From Tautonia plasticadhaerens (GTDB lineage: Bacteria > Planctomycetota > Planctomycetia > Isosphaerales > Isosphaeraceae), in assembly GCF_007752535.1 (NCBI RefSeq), contig NZ_CP036426.1, forward strand, positions 4,464,001 to 4,528,000: a DNA stretch of 64,000 nt, in the 5' to 3' direction. A model generated the notes under the pieces. The model ran no database searches. It was not told the DNA's origin and saw only the letters and a list, made by a program, of their open reading frames with translations. The translations under genes and the position numbers were made by a program. Positions 33,192 to 41,390 of this stretch are shown here, piece by piece. Numbering within the stretch: the first letter of the stretch is position 1; each line of letters opens with the position of its first letter.

Positions 33192-34387
33192 GGCCTCGCC
33201 TCGATCGGGACCGGGCGCGGGGACGAGCCGGGATGGAGCCTCGGGGCCCGGTAGGCGTCGAGCCCCGGCACGCCGTCGGGCTGCGACCGGCTCGAGACCA
33301 GGGCGTTCAACGCCTGGCAGCGCTGGGAGACGGCCCTGGACTGCTGCCGGATCTGCTTCGTCTCCCCCAGGAGCAGCTTGGAGACCTCGGAGATCCGCTG
33401 CATGCCCGAGACGAGATCCCGGGCGGCGAGCACCTGGTCGTTGGCCGAGTGGGAGATGCCGTCGACGAGCCTCGCCGAGTCCTCGGCCACCCGGCTGATC
33501 CGCTCCAGGGCCGACCCGGCCTCGCGGACGCTGTTGGCCTCCTTCTCCATCTCGGCCTGCTCCTCGGCGAGCGACCGGATGCTCTCGTGGGTGTCCGCCT
33601 GGATCGCCTCGACGAGCGTGGCGATCTCCCGGGTGGCGGCGGCGGTCCGCTCGGCCAGCTTGCGGATCTCGTCGGCGACGACCGCGAAGCCCCGGCCGTG
33701 CTCCCCGGCCCGGACGGACTCGATGGTGGCGTTCAGCGCGAGCATGTCGGTGCGGTTGGAGATCTCGCCGATCAGCTCGACGATGGCGCCGATCTCGACC
33801 GAGCGCTCGCCCAGCCTCCGGGCCTTCCTGGCGTTGGACTCGACCTGGGCCCGGAGCTGCTCCATGCCGTCGATGACGCCCTTGATCTGGTCCAGCCCCC
33901 GGATGGCCTCCTGCCGGGTGCGGTCGGTGGCGTCGGCGGCCTCGTCGGCGTTCTGGGAGATGAGGTCGATGCGGTCGTAGAGGGCCTCGACGGTCTGCGT
34001 CGTCTTGGGGACGGCGCCGGTCTGCTCCATCGCCCCCTCGGACATCCGGCCGGCCGACTCCCCCAGGGAGGAGATGGCCTGGAAGATCTCCTTCAGCTCG
34101 GCCCGGACCTCGTCGAGCCGCTGCTTCGACTCGTCGGAGGCGAGCCGGGAAGCGCTGGGCACGTCGGCCCGGGGGGTGCGGACGGCCATCGTCCGGGCGC
34201 ACCGGCGGGCGGTGGCGTTGGAGACGAACCCGGCGACCGCCGCCCCGGCGGCCGAGCCGAGCACCGCCGCCAGGGCCGCCCCGAAGGCGCCGCCGCCCGC
34301 CGCCGAGATCCCCAGGGCCAGGCCGACCGCGGCCAGGCCCCCCAGCCCGCCGACCGCGAGGGCCGGGCCCATCGACATCGTGTTCAT
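33188..34387 (-). CDS. Methyl-accepting chemotaxis-type signalling protein without sensor domain
   Basis: A 399-residue protein. The first 55 residues are two short hydrophobic Gly/Ala helices; no periplasmic or PAS/GAF sensor domain follows. The remainder is a long antiparallel coiled coil with the signalling hairpin '[40 protein letters not shown]' at about 209-248, which contacts CheA and CheW. A CheR-tethering pentapeptide is absent and the C-terminal tail is Pro/Arg-rich. It overlaps cheW upstream and cheA downstream by four bases each. Input must come from the membrane itself or from partners. Confidence 0.9.
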   Translation of the reverse strand: MNTMSMGPALAVGGLGGLAAVGLALGISAAGGGAFGAALAAVLGSAAGAAVAGFVSNATARRCARTMAVRTPRADVPSASRLASDESKQRLDEVRAELKEIFQAISSLGESAGRMSEGAMEQTGAVPKTTQTVEALYDRIDLISQNADEAADATDRTRQEAIRGLDQIKGVIDGMEQLRAQVESNARKARRLGERSVEIGAIVELIGEISNRTDMLALNATIESVRAGEHGRGFAVVADEIRKLAERTAAATREIATLVEAIQADTHESIRSLAEEQAEMEKEANSVREAGSALERISRVAEDSARLVDGISHSANDQVLAARDLVSGMQRISEVSKLLLGETKQIRQQSRAVSQRCQALNALVSSRSQPDGVPGLDAYRAPRLHPGSSPRPVPIEARP

Positions 34388-34950
34388 GGTTGTCCGCCCT
34401 GCCTCGTGTCCGACGCCCCCGAACCCACCCCGCCCTGGCCCGGGGGGGGCGGGAAGCCGTCCCCCCCGGAGCCGAGGGCGTCCGCGTACCACTGATCGAT
34501 CTCGGTCTTCACGCCCCGCCAGGACCGGTCGGGGTCGAGCACGGCGTGGGAGGTCCCCCGACGCCCGACCGAGCCCGAGGCGACGAAGCCCCGGCCGATC
34601 GGGGGCCCCTCGCCGGCGGGCCCCTCCCCGGCGACCTCGACGGAGACCCCGCCCCGGTCGATCGAGAGCCCCCAGAGGCCGCGGCCGGTCCGGAGGATCA
34701 GCACCGCCCGCCCGCCCCCTTCTCCCCCGCCGGGTGGACCGCCGCCCTCGTCCCCCGGCCGGACCACGGGGACGATCTTGCCGCGATAAGTGCACAGGCC
34801 GACGACCTGCCCGGGGCAGAGGGGCAGCCGGACCAGCCGCCCGGCCTCCATCACCTCGGCGACCGCGTCGAGGGGCACGCCCAGCGGCCTCGACTCGCTC
34901 AGGAAGAGGCAGTACGCCCGGGACGGGCGCCCCTCGGGCGGTTCATCCAT
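34384..34950 (-). CDS. CheW-like coupling protein
   Basis: A 188-residue protein with a CheW-type double SH3 fold: '[26 protein letters not shown]', '[25 protein letters not shown]', then '[19 protein letters not shown]'. CheW couples receptor hairpins to CheA. The C-terminal 45 residues are a Gly/Pro-rich extension. Its stop overlaps the MCP start (ATGA), and it is separated from the preceding hypothetical gene by 22 bases. No methyltransferase (CheR) or methylesterase (CheB) gene is present in the array. Confidence 0.85.
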   Translation of the reverse strand: MDEPPEGRPSRAYCLFLSESRPLGVPLDAVAEVMEAGRLVRLPLCPGQVVGLCTYRGKIVPVVRPGDEGGGPPGGGEGGGRAVLILRTGRGLWGLSIDRGGVSVEVAGEGPAGEGPPIGRGFVASGSVGRRGTSHAVLDPDRSWRGVKTEIDQWYADALGSGGDGFPPPPGQGGVGSGASDTRQGGQP

Positions 34951-34972
34951 CGGTTCTCACCCCGGTGATCGA

Positions 34973-35575
34973 TCATCGGTCCCGTCCCGGGTCGGCCGCC
35001 CCCGGCCGGTCCCCCGAGTCCTCCGGCCTCGGCCGGCCCCCCGGGCGGTCCCGGGCCCTCCGCAGCCGCCCTTCCAGGCGACGGGCCAGGGCGTCGAGCC
35101 GCCTCCCGGGGTCGTCGTCGCCGTCGTCGTCGAGGGCCCCGGGCCGCCCCCGGGCCGGTTCGTCCCGGGGCAGCGATCGGGACGGGGGCGGGGCCGGGTC
35201 CCGGTCGGCCGCCCGCCCCTCGGGACCGGAGGCCACCGCGATCGACGGGGGCATCGACTCGGGTGCCGGCCCCGGGATCGGGATCGGGACCGGCACCATG
35301 GCCGGTGACGGCCCCGATCGGGCCGCCGTCGAGGCATCCGAATTAGCCGCCCGGCCCGGGGGCGGCGGCGGCGGAGATTCGGCCGGCGCCGGGGCGGCCC
35401 GGCCGGGGGAGCCGCCGAGCAGCCTCCCCAGCTCCAAGCCGATCAGGCTGTCGAGCTCCAGCCGCATCTCGGCGACGGCCCTGCGCAACGGATTCGATTT
35501 CCCGGATTCGACCTGCACGACCGGACTCCGCGGCCCATCGTGGCCCCCTCCCGCCCGAGGCGGGCGGGACGCCAC
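34973..35575 (-). CDS. Hypothetical protein, first gene of the chemosensory array
   Basis: A 200-residue frame starting with GTG at 35575. Two short helical segments ('NPLRRAVAEMRLELDSLIGLELGRLLGG' in the N-terminal third and 'RRLDALARRLEGRLRRARDR' near the end) flank a long Pro/Ala/Ser-rich linker. Such an arrangement suits a flexible tether. The start is uncertain: a nine-base hairpin (35549-35557 with 35561-35569) falls in the first codons, and an internal GTG before QVESGKSN or the ATG before RLELDS is possible. The 22-base distance to cheW supports co-transcription. Confidence 0.5.
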   Translation of the reverse strand: MASRPPRAGGGHDGPRSPVVQVESGKSNPLRRAVAEMRLELDSLIGLELGRLLGGSPGRAAPAPAESPPPPPPGRAANSDASTAARSGPSPAMVPVPIPIPGPAPESMPPSIAVASGPEGRAADRDPAPPPSRSLPRDEPARGRPGALDDDGDDDPGRRLDALARRLEGRLRRARDRPGGRPRPEDSGDRPGAADPGRDR

Positions 35576-35600
35576 TGAACCCTAGGTCACGATTACCGCC

Positions 35601-35624
35601 GGAGGGCCCGCCGGCGGGCCCTCC
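35601..35624. promoter_or_regulatory. Perfect 24-base palindrome in a divergent promoter region
   Basis: The 24 bases from GGAGGGCCCGCC onward are their own reverse complement. They lie 26 bases upstream of the first gene of the chemosensory array and 231 bases upstream of the divergent glycosyltransferase. It may be an operator for a dimeric regulator. On the plus side, a TAGAAT box at 35823-35828 is a possible -10 for the glycosyltransferase. Confidence 0.45.
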
Positions 35625-35854
35625 GCGCCAGGGCGGCCGTCGGTCGACGCCGGGCCCGATCCCCGGGTCGGCGCCGACCGGGCCCTCGGCCGGCTGAAAC
35701 GGGACCGCCGACGCCCCGAGGCCGGGTGGCGACGGGGGCCGGGATGCGGGGATCGCCCCGCTCAGGCTGGGTCGGGCCCCGACGGCCCCGGAGTCGGGTC
35801 CCCTCGGGCGGGGGCGGGTCGCTAGAATCGTCGGGACCTGGAAGGGGGGGATGA

Positions 35855-37396
35855 ATGGGTGACTCGCGATCGGTTCGGCGGCATCGGTGGGCGGGCCGAT
35901 GGGGGGCGGGGGCGGTGGTGGCGGCGGTGGCGGCGGCCGGGGCGGTGCTGAACACCGGGTTCGACGAGCCCCCTCGGTTCGACGGCGCCGGCTACGCGAT
36001 GCTCGCCCGGGCGCTGGTCGAGGGCCAGGGCTACCGGGACGTGGACCACCCCGACGCCCCGCCGCACGCCCACTTCCCGCCGGCCTACCCGGCCCTGCTG
36101 GCGGCGGCCTGGGGCGTGTTCGGGAGGTCGGCGGCGTCGGCGCACGCCGTGTCGATCCTCTGCACGACCGGGGCGACGGTGGCGGCCTGGTGGTGGTTCC
36201 GCTGGCAGTACTCGGCCCGGGTTGCACTGCTGCTCGGGCTGGCCCTGGCGATGAACTGGACCTGGCATCGGGTGGGGGGGAACATCCAGTCGGAGCCGCT
36301 CTACATGCTGCTGAAGCAGCTTGCGTTGCTGGCGGGCGTCTCCGCGGCGAGGGCGGGGGGGATCGGCCGAGGTGCCCGAGTCGGCGGCCTGATCGGCGCG
36401 ATGATGCTGACCCGGCTGATCGGGGCGGCGGTGGCGGCGGCGATCGGGATCGAGCTGCTGCTCCGACGCCGGTGGCGGTCCCTGGCGGCGACGGTGGCGG
36501 TCTCGGGCCTGGTCGTCTCGCCCTGGGCCTGGCGGCTGGCGACCGCGGGGCGGAAGACCCACCTCGGCTACTTCCCGGGCGATTCGCTGCCGGCGGTGAT
36601 CGCGGGGAACGCCTGGTTCTACGTCCTGCGGATCCCCGACGTCCTGACCGGCCCGTTCGTCGAGGTCGGCACGGTCTTCTCGCCGGGGGCGTATCCGGTG
36701 GCGGCGATCTTCGCGGTGGCGGCCGGGCTGGTGATGGCCCGGGGGCTGGTGGCCGTGCTGAGGACCGATCGCCTGAGGACGGCCGGGCTGGTGGTCGCCT
36801 GCAACCTCGCGCTGCTGCTGGCCTGGCCGTATACCGAGGCGGGCCGGTTCCTCCTCCCGCTGGTGCCGGCGCTGCTCGTGGTGGCGTTGGAGGGGATCGC
36901 GGGGATTGCCCGAAGGCTGGGCCGGGGTCGGCCCCGGGTCTGGGGCTCGGCGCTCCTGCTGGCGGCGGCGACGCCCTACTCGGTCTACGCCGCCGCGTCC
37001 GGCCGGGCCTCGGCCGAGCGTCGATCCCACGAGCCGGTCGACGCCGGGCTCCGGTGGATCGCCTCGCACGGCGATCACCCCGGCCCGATCATGACCGCCT
37101 ACCCGGCCGAGGCCTTCTGGTTCACCGACCGGCCCGGGATCGTCCCGCCCGACGACCCCGAGGCCATCGCCCGGGAGGTCGACCGCTACGGGGTGGCCTA
37201 CCTCGTCCTCGTCCGGGGCCGATTCGCCCGGGCCCGGGAAGACCCGATCTCGGAGTTCGTCGCCGGGAGGCCGGGGAGGGTCCGACGCTCCTGGTCCGGC
37301 GATTCGGGCCGGGTGGCCGTGTATGAAGTGTTGCCGGAGGGGGCCCCGCCCGATCAGGGACCCGACGCCGGCGGGGCGGTCAGGGTGCCGAGGTAG
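35855..37396 (+). CDS. GT-C type membrane glycosyltransferase (PMT/ArnT-like)
   Basis: A 513-residue integral membrane protein with about ten hydrophobic helices. The first extracytoplasmic loop has the family pattern 'FDEPPRFDGAGYAMLARAL' and 'HAHFPPAYPALLA', as in lipid-linked-sugar glycosyltransferases related to PMT and ArnT. After the last helix there is a C-terminal soluble part ('GLRWIASHG', 'ADRYGVAYLVL'-like). It would transfer a sugar from a polyprenyl-phosphate donor to protein or lipid outside the membrane; acceptor unknown. The run GAAGGGGGGG precedes the ATG. Its last 43 bases overlap the convergent cytochrome gene. Confidence 0.82.
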   Translation: MGDSRSVRRHRWAGRWGAGAVVAAVAAAGAVLNTGFDEPPRFDGAGYAMLARALVEGQGYRDVDHPDAPPHAHFPPAYPALLAAAWGVFGRSAASAHAVSILCTTGATVAAWWWFRWQYSARVALLLGLALAMNWTWHRVGGNIQSEPLYMLLKQLALLAGVSAARAGGIGRGARVGGLIGAMMLTRLIGAAVAAAIGIELLLRRRWRSLAATVAVSGLVVSPWAWRLATAGRKTHLGYFPGDSLPAVIAGNAWFYVLRIPDVLTGPFVEVGTVFSPGAYPVAAIFAVAAGLVMARGLVAVLRTDRLRTAGLVVACNLALLLAWPYTEAGRFLLPLVPALLVVALEGIAGIARRLGRGRPRVWGSALLLAAATPYSVYAAASGRASAERRSHEPVDAGLRWIASHGDHPGPIMTAYPAEAFWFTDRPGIVPPDDPEAIAREVDRYGVAYLVLVRGRFARAREDPISEFVAGRPGRVRRSWSGDSGRVAVYEVLPEGAPPDQGPDAGGAVRVPR

Positions 37397-40300
37397 GCCA
37401 CCAGGTCGGCGAACTCCTCGGGGGAGAGGGCCTCGGCCAGCTCGCCGGGCATGATCGAGGTCTGGCCGACCCGGCGCTCCTCGACCCGGGCCTTCGGCAG
37501 GCGGACGAGGTTCGCCCCGGCGTCGGCCAGGACGAGGTCCTCGGCCGACTCCTCCCGGACCAGTCCGGCGATCACCCGGCCGTCGTCGGTGGCGACGAGC
37601 ACCGGCTGATACCCGGTGGCGATCCGCTGGGAAGGCTCCAGGATCGATCGGATCAGCTCGGCGCGATCATACTTCGACGCCAGGCCCGTCAGGTCCGGCC
37701 CGATGTCGGACGAGCCCTTCCCCCCGGCGGCGTGGCACTTCACGCAGCCGACGCCCCCCTCGTCGAAGAAGATGGCCTCGCCCCGGGCGGGGTCGCCGTC
37801 GTGCCCGAGGGCGAAGGCGCGGAGGGCCTCGATCCCGGCCTCGGCCGGGCGGGCGGCGAGCCATTCCTGGCCCGGCGCGGAGACCTGCACGCCGAAGGCC
37901 CAGGTGCCGATCCCCTGGCGGACCCGCATCACCAGCCGGTTCGTCCCCGCCTTCAGCCGGACCCGGACGCGGTCGCTGTCCGTCGCGTACGGCCTCCCGG
38001 CGTACTCGGTGAAGGTGTGGACGGGCTCGCCGTTCAGCTCGACCATCAGCGACCCGCTGGAGCCGAACAGGAGCAGCGCCTCCCGGTCGGCGTCCGACGG
38101 GATCTCGGCGTAGGCGAAGGCGGCCAGGTCGGGCGAGCCCGTCTCGTCGTAGCCGAAGCCGCCCAGGTCGCCCCGGCCCCCCTTGAAGTCGTCGAGCACC
38201 ACGCGGCCGGTCGTGGGGTCGGCCTTGCGGGGCTGCCAGGAGATCGGCCGGCCCTCGACGCCGGAGTGGGACTGATTGAAGTCGATCGACGGCTCGCCGA
38301 GGAAGACCCGGGCCGTCGTCCGGGCGAACGGGCCGATGACCTTCCAGTCGACGATCGGCCGGAACCGGGTCAGGATCCGCCCCAGGGAACCGGCCTCGGG
38401 CCCGGAGATCGAGGCGGACCGGGCATGCCCCTCCAGCTGCGGGCGGACCCGGTCCCGGATCGCCAGCAGGGCCCGCTCGGCGGATCTCCTCAGGTCGGCG
38501 TCCCGGCCGCCGAGGGCGGCCAGGTAGACCGGCAGGGCGGCCGGGTCGGGGAGGGCGGCCAGGGCCCGGACCGAGGCGGAGCGGACGGTCGGGTCGACGT
38601 CGCCCGCCCCGGCGATCTCGATCAGCTTCGGCACCGCCGCGCGATGCCCGAGGGCCGAGACCGCGGCGATGGCGGCGACCCGGGCTGTCGGGTCGGGGTC
38701 GTCGAGCAAGGAGGCGACGCGGTCGGCCAGGTGCCCGGGCAGGCCCTCGACCGCCGCGATCGCGCCGAGGGCCGCGATCCGGACGGTCGGGTCGGGCCGG
38801 TCGAGGAAGCTCGCCAGGTCGTTCGGGGGCAGGGCCTTCGTCGCGGCCAGTTTCGGCAGCGCCCGGGCGACGAGCCCGGGGGGGGCCCCGGGGTCGAAGG
38901 TCAGGCCGAAGAGGGCGCGGAGGGCGTCGGGCCCGGGGAGGTTGCCCAGGGCGTCGACCGCCGCCGATCGGGCCGGCATCGGCGCGTCGGGGTCGGCGGC
39001 GATCCGGGCGAGGGCGGGGGTGGCGGCCACGTCGACCTGGTCGCCGAGGATCAGGGCCAGGGCCCGGAGGTTCTCGCCGTCGGACTCGACTTCGAGCCGC
39101 TTGCGGAGGTGGGGGCCGACCGTCGGCCCGGCCGGGCGGAGGCCGACGATCGCCCGCCCCCGGACGGCGGCGTCCGGGTCGTCCAGGGCCCCGATCAGGC
39201 CGAGCAGGGCCAGCCTCATCCCCTCCCGGTCCCAGGGGGCGGTCTTCTGGGGCATCGTGCCGGCCAGCGGGTTGGTGCCGAACCAGGCGCCGTCCCACTC
39301 GGGATAGGCCAGCAGGATCCCGGCGAGGTTGCCGACGATCTCCGCCCGGGCCCCCGGGTCCTCGACCCCGGCCGCCGCCCTCGCCAGCGCGTCGGCGACG
39401 GGGACGGCCCAGGCCTCGTCGGTCAGCTTCAGTGCCTCTCCCCGGCGGGCGGGGTCCTCGAGGGCGGCGAGCAGCAGGCCGGCGTCCCAGGCCCCGAGCG
39501 ACCGGATCGCCCGGCGGATCGACCAGGCGACCGTCGGGTCCGGGTCGCCGAGCCCCGACATCAGGGCGGGCCCGGCGGCCGGGTCTCCCAGCTTGCCGAG
39601 AGCGATGGCCGCCTCGCGACGGGCGACGGCGTCGGCGTCGTCGAGCAGGCGTTCCAGGGCCGGTCGGGTGGCCAGGTCGGCCCGGATCCCGGCCCGTTTG
39701 GCGGCCTGGGCCCGGACGGTCGGATCGGCGTCGGTCAACGCCTGCCGGAGCGGGGCGACGGCCTCCGGGGTGCCGATCGCATCGAGGGCCCAGAGCGCAT
39801 GCAGGCGTCCCTGCGTCCCCCGGCCGGCGTCGGCCAGCCGTCCGGCGAGCGGGGCGACCGCCCCGGCCCCCCGGGCGGCCATCGCCCGCTGGGCCCGGAG
39901 GCGGACCTCGTGGCCCGGATGGTCGAGCGCGGCGACGTCCAGCACATCGGGGGCCGGCGTCGGCGGGGAGGCGTCGTCGCCGGCGTAGGTCAGCCGGTAG
40001 AGCCTGCCCGACTCGACGCCGGAGAGCAGCCAGTTGCCGACGCCCCAGTCCACGACGTAGAGCGACGCCCCGTCGGCCGACGGCGCGACCGAGAACGGCC
40101 GGAAGTCGGGCACGTCGCCGGCGGTGACGAACGGCTCGCGCCGGGTCATCCGGAAGGTCCCGCCGCTCGGGGCGACCTCGACGCGGAAGACGGCCTGCAG
40201 GCCCCAGTCGCAGAGGAACAGGTCCCCCCGATACCGCTCGGGCAGCCCGTCCCCCTTGGAGATCATCCCCTGCGTGCCCGACCCGCCGAGCTGCCCGGCG

Positions 40301-41100
40301 ACGATCGGCAGGCAGCGGTCGGGTTCGAGCATGAATTCATAGGGATAACCATAATGGCCGCCGACGACGTGATGCGTCAGGCTGTTCGGCCACTTCTTGC
40401 TGTCGTCGTCGTTGCCGTAGGTGAAGACCTCGTCGGTGGCGGTGAGGAAGGCCGAGAGCGGGTTCCGCTCGCCGGTCGAGACGACCTCCAGGTCGGTGCC
40501 GTCCGGCCGGACCCGGACCACGCCGCCCCCCTTGAGCCGGATCGCCTCCCTGTCCGTGCCGACGGCCCGGGGGATGCCCTTGTCGCCGATCGAGACATAC
40601 AAGAACCCGTCCATCCCCAGTTCCATCCCGGAGGGGACGTGGTCGTTCAGCCCGCTGAAGCCGGGCAGGTCCGGGCCGAGGCCCGTCACGAGGTCGACCC
40701 GCTCGTCCGAGACGCCGTCGCCGTCGGCGTCCCGGAAGGCGGAGAGGTACGGGGCGTGGACCACATACAGGGTGTCGTCGATCCACTCCAGGCCCATGAC
40801 CGCCCAGAGCCCGTCGGCGAAGGTGGTGATGGTGCCGTCGGGCCGGATGGCGACGACCGAGTCGATCGGCTCGGTCGGCGGGCCGGGCATGTCCATCGGG
40901 TCCTGGCCGAGGTAGACGGTGCCGTCCGGCGCGGCGACGATGGCCGTCGGGTAGAGGATCTCCGGGGCCTCGGCGACGAGTTCGACCGTCCAGCCCTCGG
41001 GGACGCCCGGCAGGGGCGGTGCCGCGTCCTGGGAGGCCCCGCCGGTCCGGGCGAGCCAGGGCAGGGCGACGGCGAGCAGCAGGCGGGCGGTTCGGCGCAT
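37354..41100 (-). CDS. PVC-type propeller/HEAT/CxxCH cytochrome protein
   Basis: A 1248-residue exported protein typical of planctomycetes. It has a signal peptide (RLLLAVALPWLARTGGAS), an N-terminal six-bladed beta-propeller like membrane-bound dehydrogenases ('GWTVELVAEAP', 'YPTAIVAAPDGTVYLGQDP', 'VVDWGVGNW') to about 390, HEAT-type helical repeats (about 400-860), a beta-sandwich ('VDWKVIGPF', 'LLLFGSSGSLMVELNGEPVHTF'), and a c-type haem domain with CVKCH, a probable distal Met in SIMPGE and 'LSPEEFADLVAYLGTL'. Probably periplasmic electron transfer coupled to carbohydrate or other oxidation. Substrate unknown. A promoter lies at 41164-41192. Confidence 0.93.
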   Translation of the reverse strand: MRRTARLLLAVALPWLARTGGASQDAAPPLPGVPEGWTVELVAEAPEILYPTAIVAAPDGTVYLGQDPMDMPGPPTEPIDSVVAIRPDGTITTFADGLWAVMGLEWIDDTLYVVHAPYLSAFRDADGDGVSDERVDLVTGLGPDLPGFSGLNDHVPSGMELGMDGFLYVSIGDKGIPRAVGTDREAIRLKGGGVVRVRPDGTDLEVVSTGERNPLSAFLTATDEVFTYGNDDDSKKWPNSLTHHVVGGHYGYPYEFMLEPDRCLPIVAGQLGGSGTQGMISKGDGLPERYRGDLFLCDWGLQAVFRVEVAPSGGTFRMTRREPFVTAGDVPDFRPFSVAPSADGASLYVVDWGVGNWLLSGVESGRLYRLTYAGDDASPPTPAPDVLDVAALDHPGHEVRLRAQRAMAARGAGAVAPLAGRLADAGRGTQGRLHALWALDAIGTPEAVAPLRQALTDADPTVRAQAAKRAGIRADLATRPALERLLDDADAVARREAAIALGKLGDPAAGPALMSGLGDPDPTVAWSIRRAIRSLGAWDAGLLLAALEDPARRGEALKLTDEAWAVPVADALARAAAGVEDPGARAEIVGNLAGILLAYPEWDGAWFGTNPLAGTMPQKTAPWDREGMRLALLGLIGALDDPDAAVRGRAIVGLRPAGPTVGPHLRKRLEVESDGENLRALALILGDQVDVAATPALARIAADPDAPMPARSAAVDALGNLPGPDALRALFGLTFDPGAPPGLVARALPKLAATKALPPNDLASFLDRPDPTVRIAALGAIAAVEGLPGHLADRVASLLDDPDPTARVAAIAAVSALGHRAAVPKLIEIAGAGDVDPTVRSASVRALAALPDPAALPVYLAALGGRDADLRRSAERALLAIRDRVRPQLEGHARSASISGPEAGSLGRILTRFRPIVDWKVIGPFARTTARVFLGEPSIDFNQSHSGVEGRPISWQPRKADPTTGRVVLDDFKGGRGDLGGFGYDETGSPDLAAFAYAEIPSDADREALLLFGSSGSLMVELNGEPVHTFTEYAGRPYATDSDRVRVRLKAGTNRLVMRVRQGIGTWAFGVQVSAPGQEWLAARPAEAGIEALRAFALGHDGDPARGEAIFFDEGGVGCVKCHAAGGKGSSDIGPDLTGLASKYDRAELIRSILEPSQRIATGYQPVLVATDDGRVIAGLVREESAEDLVLADAGANLVRLPKARVEERRVGQTSIMPGELAEALSPEEFADLVAYLGTLTAPPASGP

Positions 41101-41163
41101 GGAAGGGGCCCCCGGGCCGGGTGTGCGTCGGATCGGCGAGACGCGGGCGGGCGATGGGTCGGG

Positions 41164-41192
41164 ATTCTAGCCGTTGCGCCGACCGCCGACAA
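41164..41192 (-). promoter_or_regulatory. Promoter of the PVC cytochrome gene
   Basis: On the minus strand TTGTCG (41192-41187) and TAGAAT (41169-41164) are 17 bases apart, about 65 bases upstream of the ATG at 41100. This is a good housekeeping-type match. Confidence 0.55.
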
Positions 41193-41295
41193 CGCGACCC
41201 GGCCCGGGTCGCCGGGGCGGGCACCCCGGATGCGCCGGGGGGCCGGCGGGGGCCCGGGGAGGGCGGCCCCGTCGGGCCGTCTCGCGGAACTCGCC

Positions 41296-41324
41296 TTGAT
41301 CGATCGGGTCGGCCGCGCTAGGCT
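41296..41324 (+). promoter_or_regulatory. Promoter of the YfhO-type gene
   Basis: TTGATC (41296-41301) and TAGGCT (41319-41324), 17 bases apart, 67 bases upstream of the ATG at 41391. It is divergent from the cytochrome promoter, with about 100 bases between them. Confidence 0.5.
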
Positions 41325-41390
41325 GGTCCGACCCGACCCCATCGGGCCACGGATCGGCACCCTCGGAGCACCGGGCATGGAGGCTCGGCG

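Noticed and set aside
28479-33254. Plus-strand open frame of 1591 codons opposite the chemosensory genes
   Set aside because: It is the mirror of CheA and its neighbours, caused by high GC at third positions; its sequence is Gly/Arg/Pro/Asp-rich without domains.
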